Part shown: positions 17,911 through 24,516 of the stretch, piece by piece
How positions within the stretch are numbered: position 1 is the stretch's first letter
Layout: each line of letters opens with the position of its first letter
Source of the DNA: Oerskovia douganii
Lineage (GTDB): Bacteria > Actinomycetota > Actinomycetes > Actinomycetales > Cellulomonadaceae
NCBI RefSeq assembly: GCF_015142735.1
Contig: NZ_JACSPN010000002.1
Coordinates: 62,001 to 126,000, forward strand
DNA: 64,000 bases
Reading direction: 5' to 3'
Notes under the pieces: model-generated
What the model was told of the DNA's origin: nothing
The model's database searches: none
Seen by the model: the letters and a program-made list of their open reading frames with translations, nothing else
Program-made: the position numbers and the translations under genes

Positions 17911-17955
17911 AGCGGCGTCGTCGGGCGGGGGAGTGCCGTGCCCGACGGCGCCGCT
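17911..17955 (-). terminator. Hairpin between tetR and the ABC exporter genes
   Basis: Arms 17911-17926 (AGCGGCGTCGTCGGGC) and 17940-17955 pair with one mismatch over 16 bp. It contains the CCCGACGGCG core seen in other terminators in this window. It probably reduces read-through from tetR into the exporter genes, giving them lower or separate expression. Confidence 0.6.
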
Positions 17956-17993
17956 CGGCCCCGGTGTGCGGGCGGCGGGCTCGTCGTCCCGGG

Positions 17994-18713
17994 CTACGAG
18001 GCGGTCGCGGCGGTGTGGTCGCCGGACTGCTCGCCGGGCGGCGGCTCCGCGTACCGCAGGTAGGCGTCGAGGAGCGTGCGGTCGGTGAGGAAGCCTTCGG
18101 TGAACAGCTCGATCGCGGGCAGGCCCATGCGGTCGACGTACCCGCGGACGATCCCGCCGGTGTCGCCCGGTTCGGTGGGCGGGTGGAGCGTGAGGTCGAG
18201 GAGGACGGTGCCGAGGGACTGCGTCACGAGGTACCGGGCGCGCGCCGCCTCGTCGAGCGAGGGCTTGATGGTCCCGGTGGCGACCCCGTCCGCGATGTAG
18301 GCCTCGGCGTCGTCGACCATGTGGGCCACGAAGGACCGGGCGAGGTCGCCTCCCTCCTGGAGGCTGCGCAGCACGTAGCCGAGCACGGGGCCGTACTCCT
18401 CGACCGACGAGAGCTGCGCGAGGACGTCCAGGGGGCTGCCCCGGTTGCCGTGCTCGTCGCCCAGGACGTTGCGCTTGTTCTCGCGGACGAGGACGAGGAC
18501 GTGCTCGTCGCACGCGCGGTGGAGCCCTTCCTTGGACCCGAAGTGGTGGATGACGAGCCCCGGGCTGACCCCGGCGTCGGCCGCGATGGTGCGGACCGGG
18601 ACCCGGAAGCCCTCGGACGCGAAGCGGAGCAGGGCGGCGTCGCGGATGCGCGCCCGCCCGGTGAGGTCCGGGGCGTCCGGGACCTGCTCGTCGACCGGCG
18701 ATGCTGAACGCAT
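17994..18713 (-). CDS. TetR family transcriptional regulator
   Basis: This 239-residue repressor-type protein has an N-terminal HTH of TetR type: IRDAALLRFASEGFRVPVRTIA, then ADAGVSPGLVIHHFGSKEGL (about residues 20-62). The C-terminal ligand-binding domain is helical and not assignable to a ligand. The start ATG at 18713 lies inside an 18-bp palindromic site, and a second similar site lies 20 bp upstream, so autoregulation is likely. It is upstream of, and on the same strand as, an ABC exporter pair that it presumably controls. Confidence 0.92.
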   Translation of the reverse strand: MRSASPVDEQVPDAPDLTGRARIRDAALLRFASEGFRVPVRTIAADAGVSPGLVIHHFGSKEGLHRACDEHVLVLVRENKRNVLGDEHGNRGSPLDVLAQLSSVEEYGPVLGYVLRSLQEGGDLARSFVAHMVDDAEAYIADGVATGTIKPSLDEAARARYLVTQSLGTVLLDLTLHPPTEPGDTGGIVRGYVDRMGLPAIELFTEGFLTDRTLLDAYLRYAEPPPGEQSGDHTAATAS

Positions 18714-18740
18714 GTTCAACACGCTAAACACTTGTTCAGC
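18703..18740. promoter_or_regulatory. Double operator of the TetR regulator
   Basis: Two related 18-bp near-palindromes lie at 18703-18720 (GCTGAACGCATGTTCAAC) and 18723-18740 (GCTAAACACTTGTTCAGC). They agree at 14 of 18 positions and their centres are 20 bp apart, about two helical turns. The first covers the tetR start codon and the second covers the likely promoter. Confidence 0.75.
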
Positions 18741-18897
18741 CCACCACAAGAGGGCTGGCGCCAAGGAGGCGTCACGGACCGATGACCCGGGGCTGACGCG
18801 AGGACGACAACCGCCCTGGGGTAGGCGGGGCGGTTCAGGGGGCGGACCAGGGATGTCCCCGATGTGCGCGGACCGGGCCCCGGCGTACCGTCGAAAC

Positions 18898-19086
18898 ATG
18901 AGCCACATCCTCGCCAGACCGCGCCGCGGCGCCGTGATCGCCGGCGTCTGCGCCGGCCTCGCCCGACGCTTCGACGTCAGCCCGACCCTCGTCCGCGTCA
19001 TCGCGGTCGCGTCCTGCATCCTGCCCGGACCGCAGATCCTGGCCTACGTCGTGCTGTGGATCATGCTGCCCCGCGACCCGGAGTGA
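18898..19086 (+). CDS. Small PspC domain protein
   Basis: This 62-residue protein consists of little more than one PspC domain: LARPRRGAVIAGVCAGLARRF, then D-V-S-P-T-L-V-R-V and a membrane-spanning LAYVVLWIMLP at the C-terminus. Stand-alone PspC proteins are common in actinobacteria and are linked to envelope stress. TACCGT lies 6 nt before ATG, so the transcript is probably leaderless. Confidence 0.88.
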   Translation: MSHILARPRRGAVIAGVCAGLARRFDVSPTLVRVIAVASCILPGPQILAYVVLWIMLPRDPE

Positions 19087-19111
19087 GCCCTTGCCGTGTG
19101 ACTCGTCGGGG

Positions 19112-19648
19112 TCAGATCCGCAGGGCGAGCCAGCGCTGCGCGTACCGGTCGTCGTTGAACGCCGGGACGTCCACGTACCCGCGTCGCGCATAGAGGGCCA
19201 GGGCCTCGACCAGGTCGTGCCGGGTGTCGAGCCGTACGACCAGGGCACCCCGGTCCCGTGCCGCCGATTCTGCGGCGTCGAGGAGCGCGGTGGCGATGCC
19301 GCGTCCACGGAACGCCGGGTCGACGAACACGCGTCTGAGCTCCGCGGTCGGCTCGGGAGCGTCGTGCGCGAGCTCGACCCCCGCGCACCCCACGGCCACC
19401 GGGCCGTCGTGGCCGTCCGCCCAGGCGAGGTGGAACGAGCCGTTGGGTGCAGCCAGCCCCGTGGAGTGCTGGGAGGCGAAGCCCGCTGCGAGATCGTCCG
19501 GCGGCGTCGCGTGACCGAAGAACCGGTCGCTGACCTCGGTGTAGTACCGGAACAGGATCGCCTCCGACTCCGGGGCATGGACCGGATGCTCCGCGACGCG
19601 CCAGGTCGCCGCGAGGTCTGTTGGGAGGGAGCGGTCTGCGTGGGCCAC
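19112..19648 (-). CDS. GNAT family N-acetyltransferase
   Basis: The GNAT core has the CoA loop V-D-P-A-F-R-G-R-G-I-A-T-A-L-L, an ELRRVFVD strand before it, and LALYARRGYVDVPAF at the end. These features are typical of small acetyltransferases of about 178 residues. GTG 19648 was chosen because CATACT lies 7 nt upstream, as for a leaderless promoter; an ATG at 19717 gives 23 extra residues. The substrate is unknown. It is convergent with pspC. Confidence 0.8.
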   Translation of the reverse strand: MAHADRSLPTDLAATWRVAEHPVHAPESEAILFRYYTEVSDRFFGHATPPDDLAAGFASQHSTGLAAPNGSFHLAWADGHDGPVAVGCAGVELAHDAPEPTAELRRVFVDPAFRGRGIATALLDAAESAARDRGALVVRLDTRHDLVEALALYARRGYVDVPAFNDDRYAQRWLALRI

Positions 19649-19731
19649 GCCGGCCAGTATGCCTGGGACACGTACCTGCGTGGTCGCCCGAGGCTTTTGT
19701 CCCTCACAGTCCGGCATGACACCATCCGGAG

Positions 19732-20295
19732 GTGCGCGCCCCCCTCACTCGACTCACCGTGCTCCCTCTCTGCCTCGGCCTCGCGGTCACGACGCTCGCG
19801 GGATGCGCGGAACCGGCCCGGCCCCTGGCGACCGCGGAGCTGACCCCGGGGGCTGCGGCCCCCGTGACCCCGCTCCCCGCGTTCGACGCGTCGACGCCCA
19901 CCGGTGCCCTGATGCTGGCCGCGGCGGACGAGCTCGCCCCGACGGTCCTCCCGGCGGGGTTCCACTTCGTCGAGACCGTCGTCATCGACCGTTCGGAGTC
20001 CACGAGCTCGATCTACGTCCAGGGCGAGCCGGGGGAGCAGGGGCCCGGGCTGTACGTCCATGCGGTGCACGCGGGCGTCGAGGTGGCCCACCTCGGTGAC
20101 GACTGGACGCCCGAGGCGGTCCCCGAGCTCTCGGGCACGATGCCGGTGACCGTGGTCTCGGACCCTGAGGGCCAGGAGCGTTCGGTCGTCTCGATCGACG
20201 CGTCCCCGGCCGGTGTGGTGCGGCTCATCGGCGACGGCGTCCCGCGTGACGAGCTGATCGCGATGGCGGGACGTCTGCTCGCCTCGGTCGGCTGA
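19732..20295 (+). CDS. Predicted lipoprotein of unknown function
   Basis: This 187-residue protein has a signal peptide ending in a lipobox, L-A-G-C, with the modified Cys at about residue 25. The mature part is acidic and beta-rich without a recognised domain. The promoter is readable: TTGTCC (19697-19702), 17 nt, CACCAT (19720-19725), then 6 nt to the GTG, so translation is probably leaderless and the GGAGG overlapping the start codon would be irrelevant. A perfect 15-bp hairpin follows. Confidence 0.72.
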   Translation: MRAPLTRLTVLPLCLGLAVTTLAGCAEPARPLATAELTPGAAAPVTPLPAFDASTPTGALMLAAADELAPTVLPAGFHFVETVVIDRSESTSSIYVQGEPGEQGPGLYVHAVHAGVEVAHLGDDWTPEAVPELSGTMPVTVVSDPEGQERSVVSIDASPAGVVRLIGDGVPRDELIAMAGRLLASVG

Positions 20296-20316
20296 GCCGG
20301 ACCGCACCGGGAACGA

Positions 20317-20350
20317 CGAAGGGTCCGCAGCGCAGGCTGCGGACCCTTCG
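20317..20350. terminator. Bidirectional terminator between a lipoprotein gene and tRNA-Ser
   Basis: A perfect 15-bp stem pairs 20317-20331 (CGAAGGGTCCGCAGC) with 20336-20350 around a GCAG loop. Both the lipoprotein gene and the convergent tRNA gene end here. Confidence 0.85.
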
Positions 20351-20356
20351 GTCTGC

Positions 20357-20441
20357 GGAGGATGGGGGATTCGAACCCCCGAGGGCTTTTAACCCAACAC
20401 GCTTTCCAAGCGTGCGCCATAGGCCACTAGGCGAATCCTCC
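20357..20441 (-). tRNA. tRNA-Ser (anticodon GGA)
   Basis: This is an 85-nt class II tRNA on the minus strand. The acceptor stem is GGAGGAT/ATCCTCC, the anticodon stem CACGC/GCGTG, and the loop TTGGAAA gives anticodon GGA (complement at 20405-20407). The T arm is GGGGG-TTCGAAT-CCCCC. A long variable arm is present, as required for serine tRNA. CCA is not encoded. Confidence 0.97.
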
Positions 20442-20626
20442 GTGCTGCAGCGTCGACCCACGTGGGGCGTCAGGCAGCGTGTCGAGAATACCGGACGCGG
20501 GGCCTGCGACCGAATCGGCCCGCTGTGCCGCCGCGCGGCTTGCCCCGTGGAGCGCTGCGGCGCGGGTCGCGGCGCTCACCGTCCGAGGCCGACCGGCCTG
20601 CGGCGGGGGCCGGTGGTCGGCCGGTT

Positions 20627-20655
20627 TTCGACGACGGCCCGTCCTGGGCTAGGCT
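20627..20655 (+). promoter_or_regulatory. Promoter of the SRP RNA gene
   Basis: TTCGAC (20627-20632) and TAGGCT (20650-20655) are separated by 17 nt and end 7 nt before the first base of the predicted RNA stem. Confidence 0.75.
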
Positions 20656-20662
20656 GGGTCCA

Positions 20663-20750
20663 GACCCCTCGTGCGGCGCTAACTCACTGAACTCCCCCAG
20701 GGCCGGAAGGCAGCAAGGGCAGGTGGGCTCTGGTGGGTGCACGGGGGGTC
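20663..20750 (+). ncRNA. ffs: Signal recognition particle RNA (4.5S, small bacterial type)
   Basis: The conserved Ffh-binding region GGGCCGGAAGGCAGCAAGGG is present at 20700-20719, and the flanking strands fold into one long hairpin closed by GACCCC (20663-20668) and GGGGTC (20745-20750). The size and the neighbourhood (tRNA-Ser upstream, dnaX downstream) fit the actinobacterial SRP RNA. Ends are estimated from the stem. Confidence 0.93.
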
Positions 20751-21043
20751 CTTGCATGCCCGGGGGGATTCCTGGGGCCGCTCCGTCGCGGCCGACGGGC
20801 CCGCGGTCGAGTCGTCCGCGCAGAACGGCCCGACGGCGACGCTCACCTGTGCTCCCGGCCCCGGCGGCCTGACGCGCTCCGCAGCCAGAATGTGGCTTGC
20901 GTCATAGTTGTCATCCGCAGAATGCGGGCAAAATGGCCCAGACCGCCCAGGAGTGCCCACGATGCGGTCGAAATTCCGTCCAACATCTGGATTATCGACC
21001 GACGTGGTGGTTTTGAGGCGCCGAGCGTGCGCATCATGGAGCC
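20751..21043. other. Intergenic stretch before the methionine transporter leader
   Basis: This 293-bp stretch lies between the SRP RNA and the Cys-rich leader ORF. No convincing gene is seen. Positions about 20885-21010 are clearly richer in A+T than the surroundings and hold short dyads such as CGCAGAATGCG. A CATCAT box at 21032-21037 lies 6 nt before the leader ATG and may be its -10 element. Confidence 0.4.
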
Positions 21044-21154
21044 ATGACCCGCCCCACGAGCACCGAGCTCACGACGCACCGCGCAGCCACCTGCTGCCGA
21101 ATGTCGTGTCGCTCCGTCCTGCGTGGCGCCGGTCGAATGTGCTGTCAGCTCTGA
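21044..21154 (+). CDS. Cys/Met-rich leader peptide upstream of metQNI
   Basis: This 36-codon ORF has Cys at positions 17, 18, 22, 33 and 34 and Met at 20 and 32, ending R-M-C-C-Q-L. Such density of sulfur amino acids in a short upstream ORF resembles the polycysteine leader ORFs known in mycobacteria, which act as cysteine-responsive attenuators. CATCAT sits 6 nt before the ATG, which would make it leaderless; a short-spaced GGAG is also present. It lies 236 nt before metQ. I did not find a clear alternative hairpin, so the mechanism is open. Confidence 0.65.
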   Translation: MTRPTSTELTTHRAATCCRMSCRSVLRGAGRMCCQL

Positions 21155-21390
21155 CCTGACCCCAGCACCGCACCGCCCGCCTCGCGAGCGCAGCCCGGAG
21201 ACGACCGGAGCCCGCGCCGCAGCGCCCGCCTCATCCCTTCCTGAACCACCGACCACCGGTGACGTGTCCTCGTGACGCGCGCTCCGTCGTCGGGCAGGAG
21301 GACGTTCCACCTCCCACCCCGTCACCACCGTGATGCCCCTCACGAACGCCCCGCGACAACCGCCGGCGCTCGTCACCGGAAGGACAGACC

Positions 21391-22284
21391 ATGCTCCGCA
21401 AGAACTTCGCCCTCGCCGCCATCGTGGGCGCCGCCGCCCTGACGCTCGGCGCGTGCGCCACGACCCCCGCCGACAGCGGTTCCTCGGCAGGCGGCGCGGA
21501 CGACGTCGTCAAGATCGGCGTCGTCGGTGCCCAGGAGGACAAGTGGGCCGTGTTCGAGAAGGTCGCCGAGGAGGAGGGCCTGAACATCGAGATCGTCGAC
21601 TTCGGCGACTACCAGCAGGCCAACCCGGCGCTCTCGCAGGGCCAGATCGACCTCAACCAGTTCCAGCACCTGCAGTTCCTCGCGGGCTACAACGTCGAGG
21701 CCGGCGACGACCTCCAGCCCATCGGCGCCACCGCGGTCTACCCGCTCGCGCTCTACTCGTCCAAGCACACCGCGCTCGAGGACATCCCCGCGGGCGGTGA
21801 GATCGCGATCCCCAACGACGCCACGAACCTCGCCCGCGCGCTCCTCGTCCTCCAGGAGGCCGGGCTCATCGAGCTCAAGGACGGCGGCAGCTCGCTGTCG
21901 ACCGAGGCCGACGTCCTCCCGTCCTCCAAGGTCAAGGTCACCCCGGTCTCGGCCGAGCAGACCCCGATCGCCCTGCAGTCGGTCGACGGCGCGGTCGTCA
22001 ACAACGACTTCATCAAGGACGCCGGTCTCAACCCCGACGACGCCCTGTTCCAGGACGACCCCGACTCCGCCGCCGCCGAGCCCTACATCAACGTGTGGGT
22101 CGCCCGCGCCGAGGACAAGGACGACGAGACCCTCCTGAAGATCGCCGCGCTCTCGCAGAACGAGGAGGTCATCGCCGCCGAGAACGAGTCGTCCGGCAAC
22201 TCCGCGGTCATCAAGAGCAACTCGGCCGCCGAGCTCCAGGAGATCCTCGCGGGGATCGAGAAGAACTACCGCGCCCAGGGCTGA
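21391..22284 (+). CDS. metQ: Methionine ABC transporter substrate-binding lipoprotein
   Basis: This 297-residue protein of the NlpA/MetQ family captures D/L-methionine outside the membrane. It has a signal peptide with lipobox L-G-A-C (Cys about 22). The mature part has VKIGVVGAQEDKWAVFEKVAEEEG, FGDYQQANPALSQGQIDLNQFQHLQFL and IAIPNDATNLARALLVLQEAGLI, all conserved in MetQ. GGAAGGA precedes ATG. It is the first gene of metQ-metN-metI. A terminator-like hairpin follows at 22300, which probably makes MetQ more abundant than MetN and MetI. Confidence 0.95.
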   Translation: MLRKNFALAAIVGAAALTLGACATTPADSGSSAGGADDVVKIGVVGAQEDKWAVFEKVAEEEGLNIEIVDFGDYQQANPALSQGQIDLNQFQHLQFLAGYNVEAGDDLQPIGATAVYPLALYSSKHTALEDIPAGGEIAIPNDATNLARALLVLQEAGLIELKDGGSSLSTEADVLPSSKVKVTPVSAEQTPIALQSVDGAVVNNDFIKDAGLNPDDALFQDDPDSAAAEPYINVWVARAEDKDDETLLKIAALSQNEEVIAAENESSGNSAVIKSNSAAELQEILAGIEKNYRAQG

Positions 22285-22299
22285 GCCCGGCGCAGCCCA

Positions 22300-22339
22300 G
22301 GTGCCCGACGGCGGCGCTCACCCGACACCGTCGGGCACC
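22300..22339 (+). terminator. Intercistronic hairpin between metQ and metN
   Basis: GGTGCCCGACGG (22300-22311) pairs perfectly with CCGTCGGGCACC (22328-22339). It begins 16 nt after the metQ stop and could act as a partial terminator or an mRNA-stabilising stem. Confidence 0.6.
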
Positions 22340-22470
22340 CGTGCGCCCTCGCCCGACGCACGACCTGCGTGTTGGATAGGACCTGTCCACGCACGCCTGC
22401 CCCCGCACACGCCGCAGCCGAGCGGCTCCCGCCAGGAGCCCGGCCGCCGCCCCCCACGAGAGGTTCCTCC

Positions 22471-23754
22471 GTGAGCACCACCTCGGACACGATGGTCCGC
22501 TTCCGCGACGTGACGAAGGTCTTCGGGACCGGGTCGTCCGCCGTGGCAGCCGTCGACGGCGTCACCCTGGACATCCGGGTGGGTGAGATCTTCGGCGTCA
22601 TCGGCTACTCGGGCGCGGGCAAGAGCACGCTCGTCCGGCTCATCAACGCGCTCGAACCCGTGACCTCGGGCAGCGTGGTCGTCGACGGCGACGAGGTGAG
22701 CGCGCTCTCCGAGCGCGACCTGCGTCCCGTGCGCGCGAGCATCGGCATGATCTTCCAGCAGTTCAACCTGCTGTCCTCGCGGACCGTCGCCGGGAACGTG
22801 GCCTACGCGCTCAAGGTCGCGGGCTGGGACAAGGCGCGCCGGGAGACCCGGGTCGCCGAGCTGCTCGAGTTCGTCGGGCTGTCCGACAAGGCCAAGGCCT
22901 ACCCGTCGCAGCTCTCGGGCGGGCAGAAGCAGCGCGTCGGGATCGCCCGCGCGCTCGCCACCTCGCCCAAGCTCCTGCTCGCCGACGAGGCCACGAGCGC
23001 CCTCGACCCCGAGACCACGCGCGACGTCCTGGCGCTCCTGCGCCGCGTCAACGCCGAGCTCGGCGTGACGATCGTCGTCATCACGCACGAGATGGACGTC
23101 GTGCGCTCGACGTGCCACCGTGTCGCGGTCATGGAGCACGGCAAGGTCGTCGAGGTCGGCGAGGTCTACGACGTGTTCTCGTCGCCGCAGGCCCCCGCGA
23201 CCAAGAAGTTCGTCGGGACCGCGCTGCGCGACCGGCCCGGCCCCGAGGCGCTCGAGCGCCTGCGCCGCCGGCACCCCGGGCGCCTCGTGACGGTCGGCGT
23301 CCACGAGGACGGGACCTCGGGCGCGAGCCTGACCCGGCTCCTGCGCGAGCACGGGCTCGACGGCGCCGTGGTGTTCGGCGGGATCTCCGAGATCGGGGAG
23401 CGGCCCTTCGGCTCGCTCACGCTCGAGCTCGCGGGCGACGACGCCACGATCGCGGCGTTCCTCACCGAGCTGTCCGAGACCACCGACGTCGTGGACCTCG
23501 GTACCGCCGCAGACCCGCGCGACGACCCGCGCGTCGTCGCCGGGGCGAGCGACGAGTCGGGCGACGCCGACGACGCGACCGGGGCTCCGCCGTCGGGCCG
23601 GGTCGACGAACCGGACCCGCGCGACGCCTGGCAGAGCGAGAGATGGCCCGGGACGGGCAGCACCGGGATCTCGGGGCTCGGTCGCCCCGGCACGCAGGGC
23701 ACCCAGCCCGGTGACTTCGGCACCGAGCCCGGCACGTTCGGAGGCACGCGATGA
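22471..23754 (+). CDS. metN: Methionine ABC transporter ATP-binding protein
   Basis: This 427-residue ATPase has Walker A GYSGAGKST (45-53), the Q-loop IFQQFNLL, signature LSGGQ (148-152) and Walker B LLADEATSALDP. A C-terminal NIL domain (about 275-345, with VVFGGISEIGERPFG and a ferredoxin-like fold) binds methionine and inhibits transport when it is abundant. A Gly/Pro/Asp-rich tail of about 80 residues beyond the NIL domain is unusual. Start GTG 22471 has GAGAGG upstream. Its stop overlaps metI (ATGA). Confidence 0.95.
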   Translation: MSTTSDTMVRFRDVTKVFGTGSSAVAAVDGVTLDIRVGEIFGVIGYSGAGKSTLVRLINALEPVTSGSVVVDGDEVSALSERDLRPVRASIGMIFQQFNLLSSRTVAGNVAYALKVAGWDKARRETRVAELLEFVGLSDKAKAYPSQLSGGQKQRVGIARALATSPKLLLADEATSALDPETTRDVLALLRRVNAELGVTIVVITHEMDVVRSTCHRVAVMEHGKVVEVGEVYDVFSSPQAPATKKFVGTALRDRPGPEALERLRRRHPGRLVTVGVHEDGTSGASLTRLLREHGLDGAVVFGGISEIGERPFGSLTLELAGDDATIAAFLTELSETTDVVDLGTAADPRDDPRVVAGASDESGDADDATGAPPSGRVDEPDPRDAWQSERWPGTGSTGISGLGRPGTQGTQPGDFGTEPGTFGGTR

Positions 23755-24413
23755 ACCGCGACTGGTCCACCTTGCTGCCGATCCTGTGGGACGCGCTCGG
23801 CGAGACGCTCTACATGGTCTCGATCGCGCTCCTCGCGGGCGGGCTCGGCGGCCTGGTGCTGGGGCTCGCGCTCTACTGCACGCGCAAGGGCAACCTGCTG
23901 GCGAACGCCGTCGTGTTCAACGTCCTCAACGTGCTCGTCAACATCGTCCGGCCCATCCCGTTCATCATCTTCCTGACGATGATCTACCCCGTGACGCTCG
24001 CGGTCGTCGGGACGACGATCGGCACCGAGGCGTTCGTCCTGCCGCTGTCCGTCATGACCGCGTTCGGGACCTCGCGCATCGTCGAGCAGAACCTCGTGAG
24101 CATCGACCCGGGCGTGGTCGAGGCCGCGCGCGCCATGGGCGCCTCGCCGTGGCGCATCATCCGGACCGTGCTCATCCCCGAGGCGCTCGCGCCGCTCATC
24201 CTGGGCTACACGTTCATCTTCGTGGCCGTGATCGACATGTCGGCCATGGCCGGCTACATCGGCGGTGGCGGCCTGGGAGACTTCGCGATCCGCTACGGCT
24301 ACCAGCGCTACAACTGGGCCGTGACGGCCGTGACGGTCGTCGTCATCATCGTGATCGTGCAGGTCGTCCAGTTCTTCGGCAACTGGCTCGCGCGCAAGGT
24401 CCTGCGGCGCTGA
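23751..24413 (+). CDS. metI: Methionine ABC transporter permease
   Basis: This 220-residue permease has five hydrophobic segments and the EAA loop VVEAARAMGASPWRIIRTVLIPEA that contacts MetN. It also has the MetI-typical IVRPIPFIIF and FAIRYGYQRYNW elements. The start overlaps metN by 4 nt. Confidence 0.95.
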   Translation: MNRDWSTLLPILWDALGETLYMVSIALLAGGLGGLVLGLALYCTRKGNLLANAVVFNVLNVLVNIVRPIPFIIFLTMIYPVTLAVVGTTIGTEAFVLPLSVMTAFGTSRIVEQNLVSIDPGVVEAARAMGASPWRIIRTVLIPEALAPLILGYTFIFVAVIDMSAMAGYIGGGGLGDFAIRYGYQRYNWAVTAVTVVVIIVIVQVVQFFGNWLARKVLRR

Positions 24414-24516
24414 CGCACGGCTCCGGGTGGGCCGACGCACGTGCGGCGGGGCCCCGGGCAGCACGCCTGGGGACCCGCTGTGCGGGCTGTCAGCCACGCC
24501 GTCTAGAGTTGCCGGG

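Noticed and set aside
20733-21047. 104-codon open frame overlapping the SRP RNA 3' end
   Set aside because: It overlaps a well-supported ncRNA, has no ribosome-binding site and shows no protein-like composition; it is probably chance in G+C-rich DNA.
20843-21376. Minus-strand open frame of 177 codons across the leader region
   Set aside because: It is antisense to the Cys-rich leader ORF, has Arg/Gly-rich composition and no start signals.
21155-21390. SAM riboswitch upstream of metQ
   Set aside because: I could not find the conserved SAM-II or SAM-IV core or a supporting stem; the Cys/Met leader ORF explains the context better. A covariance-model search would settle this.
24414-24516. Terminator between metI and dnaX
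   Set aside because: Only a short CGCACGTGCG dyad is visible; it is too weak to call.
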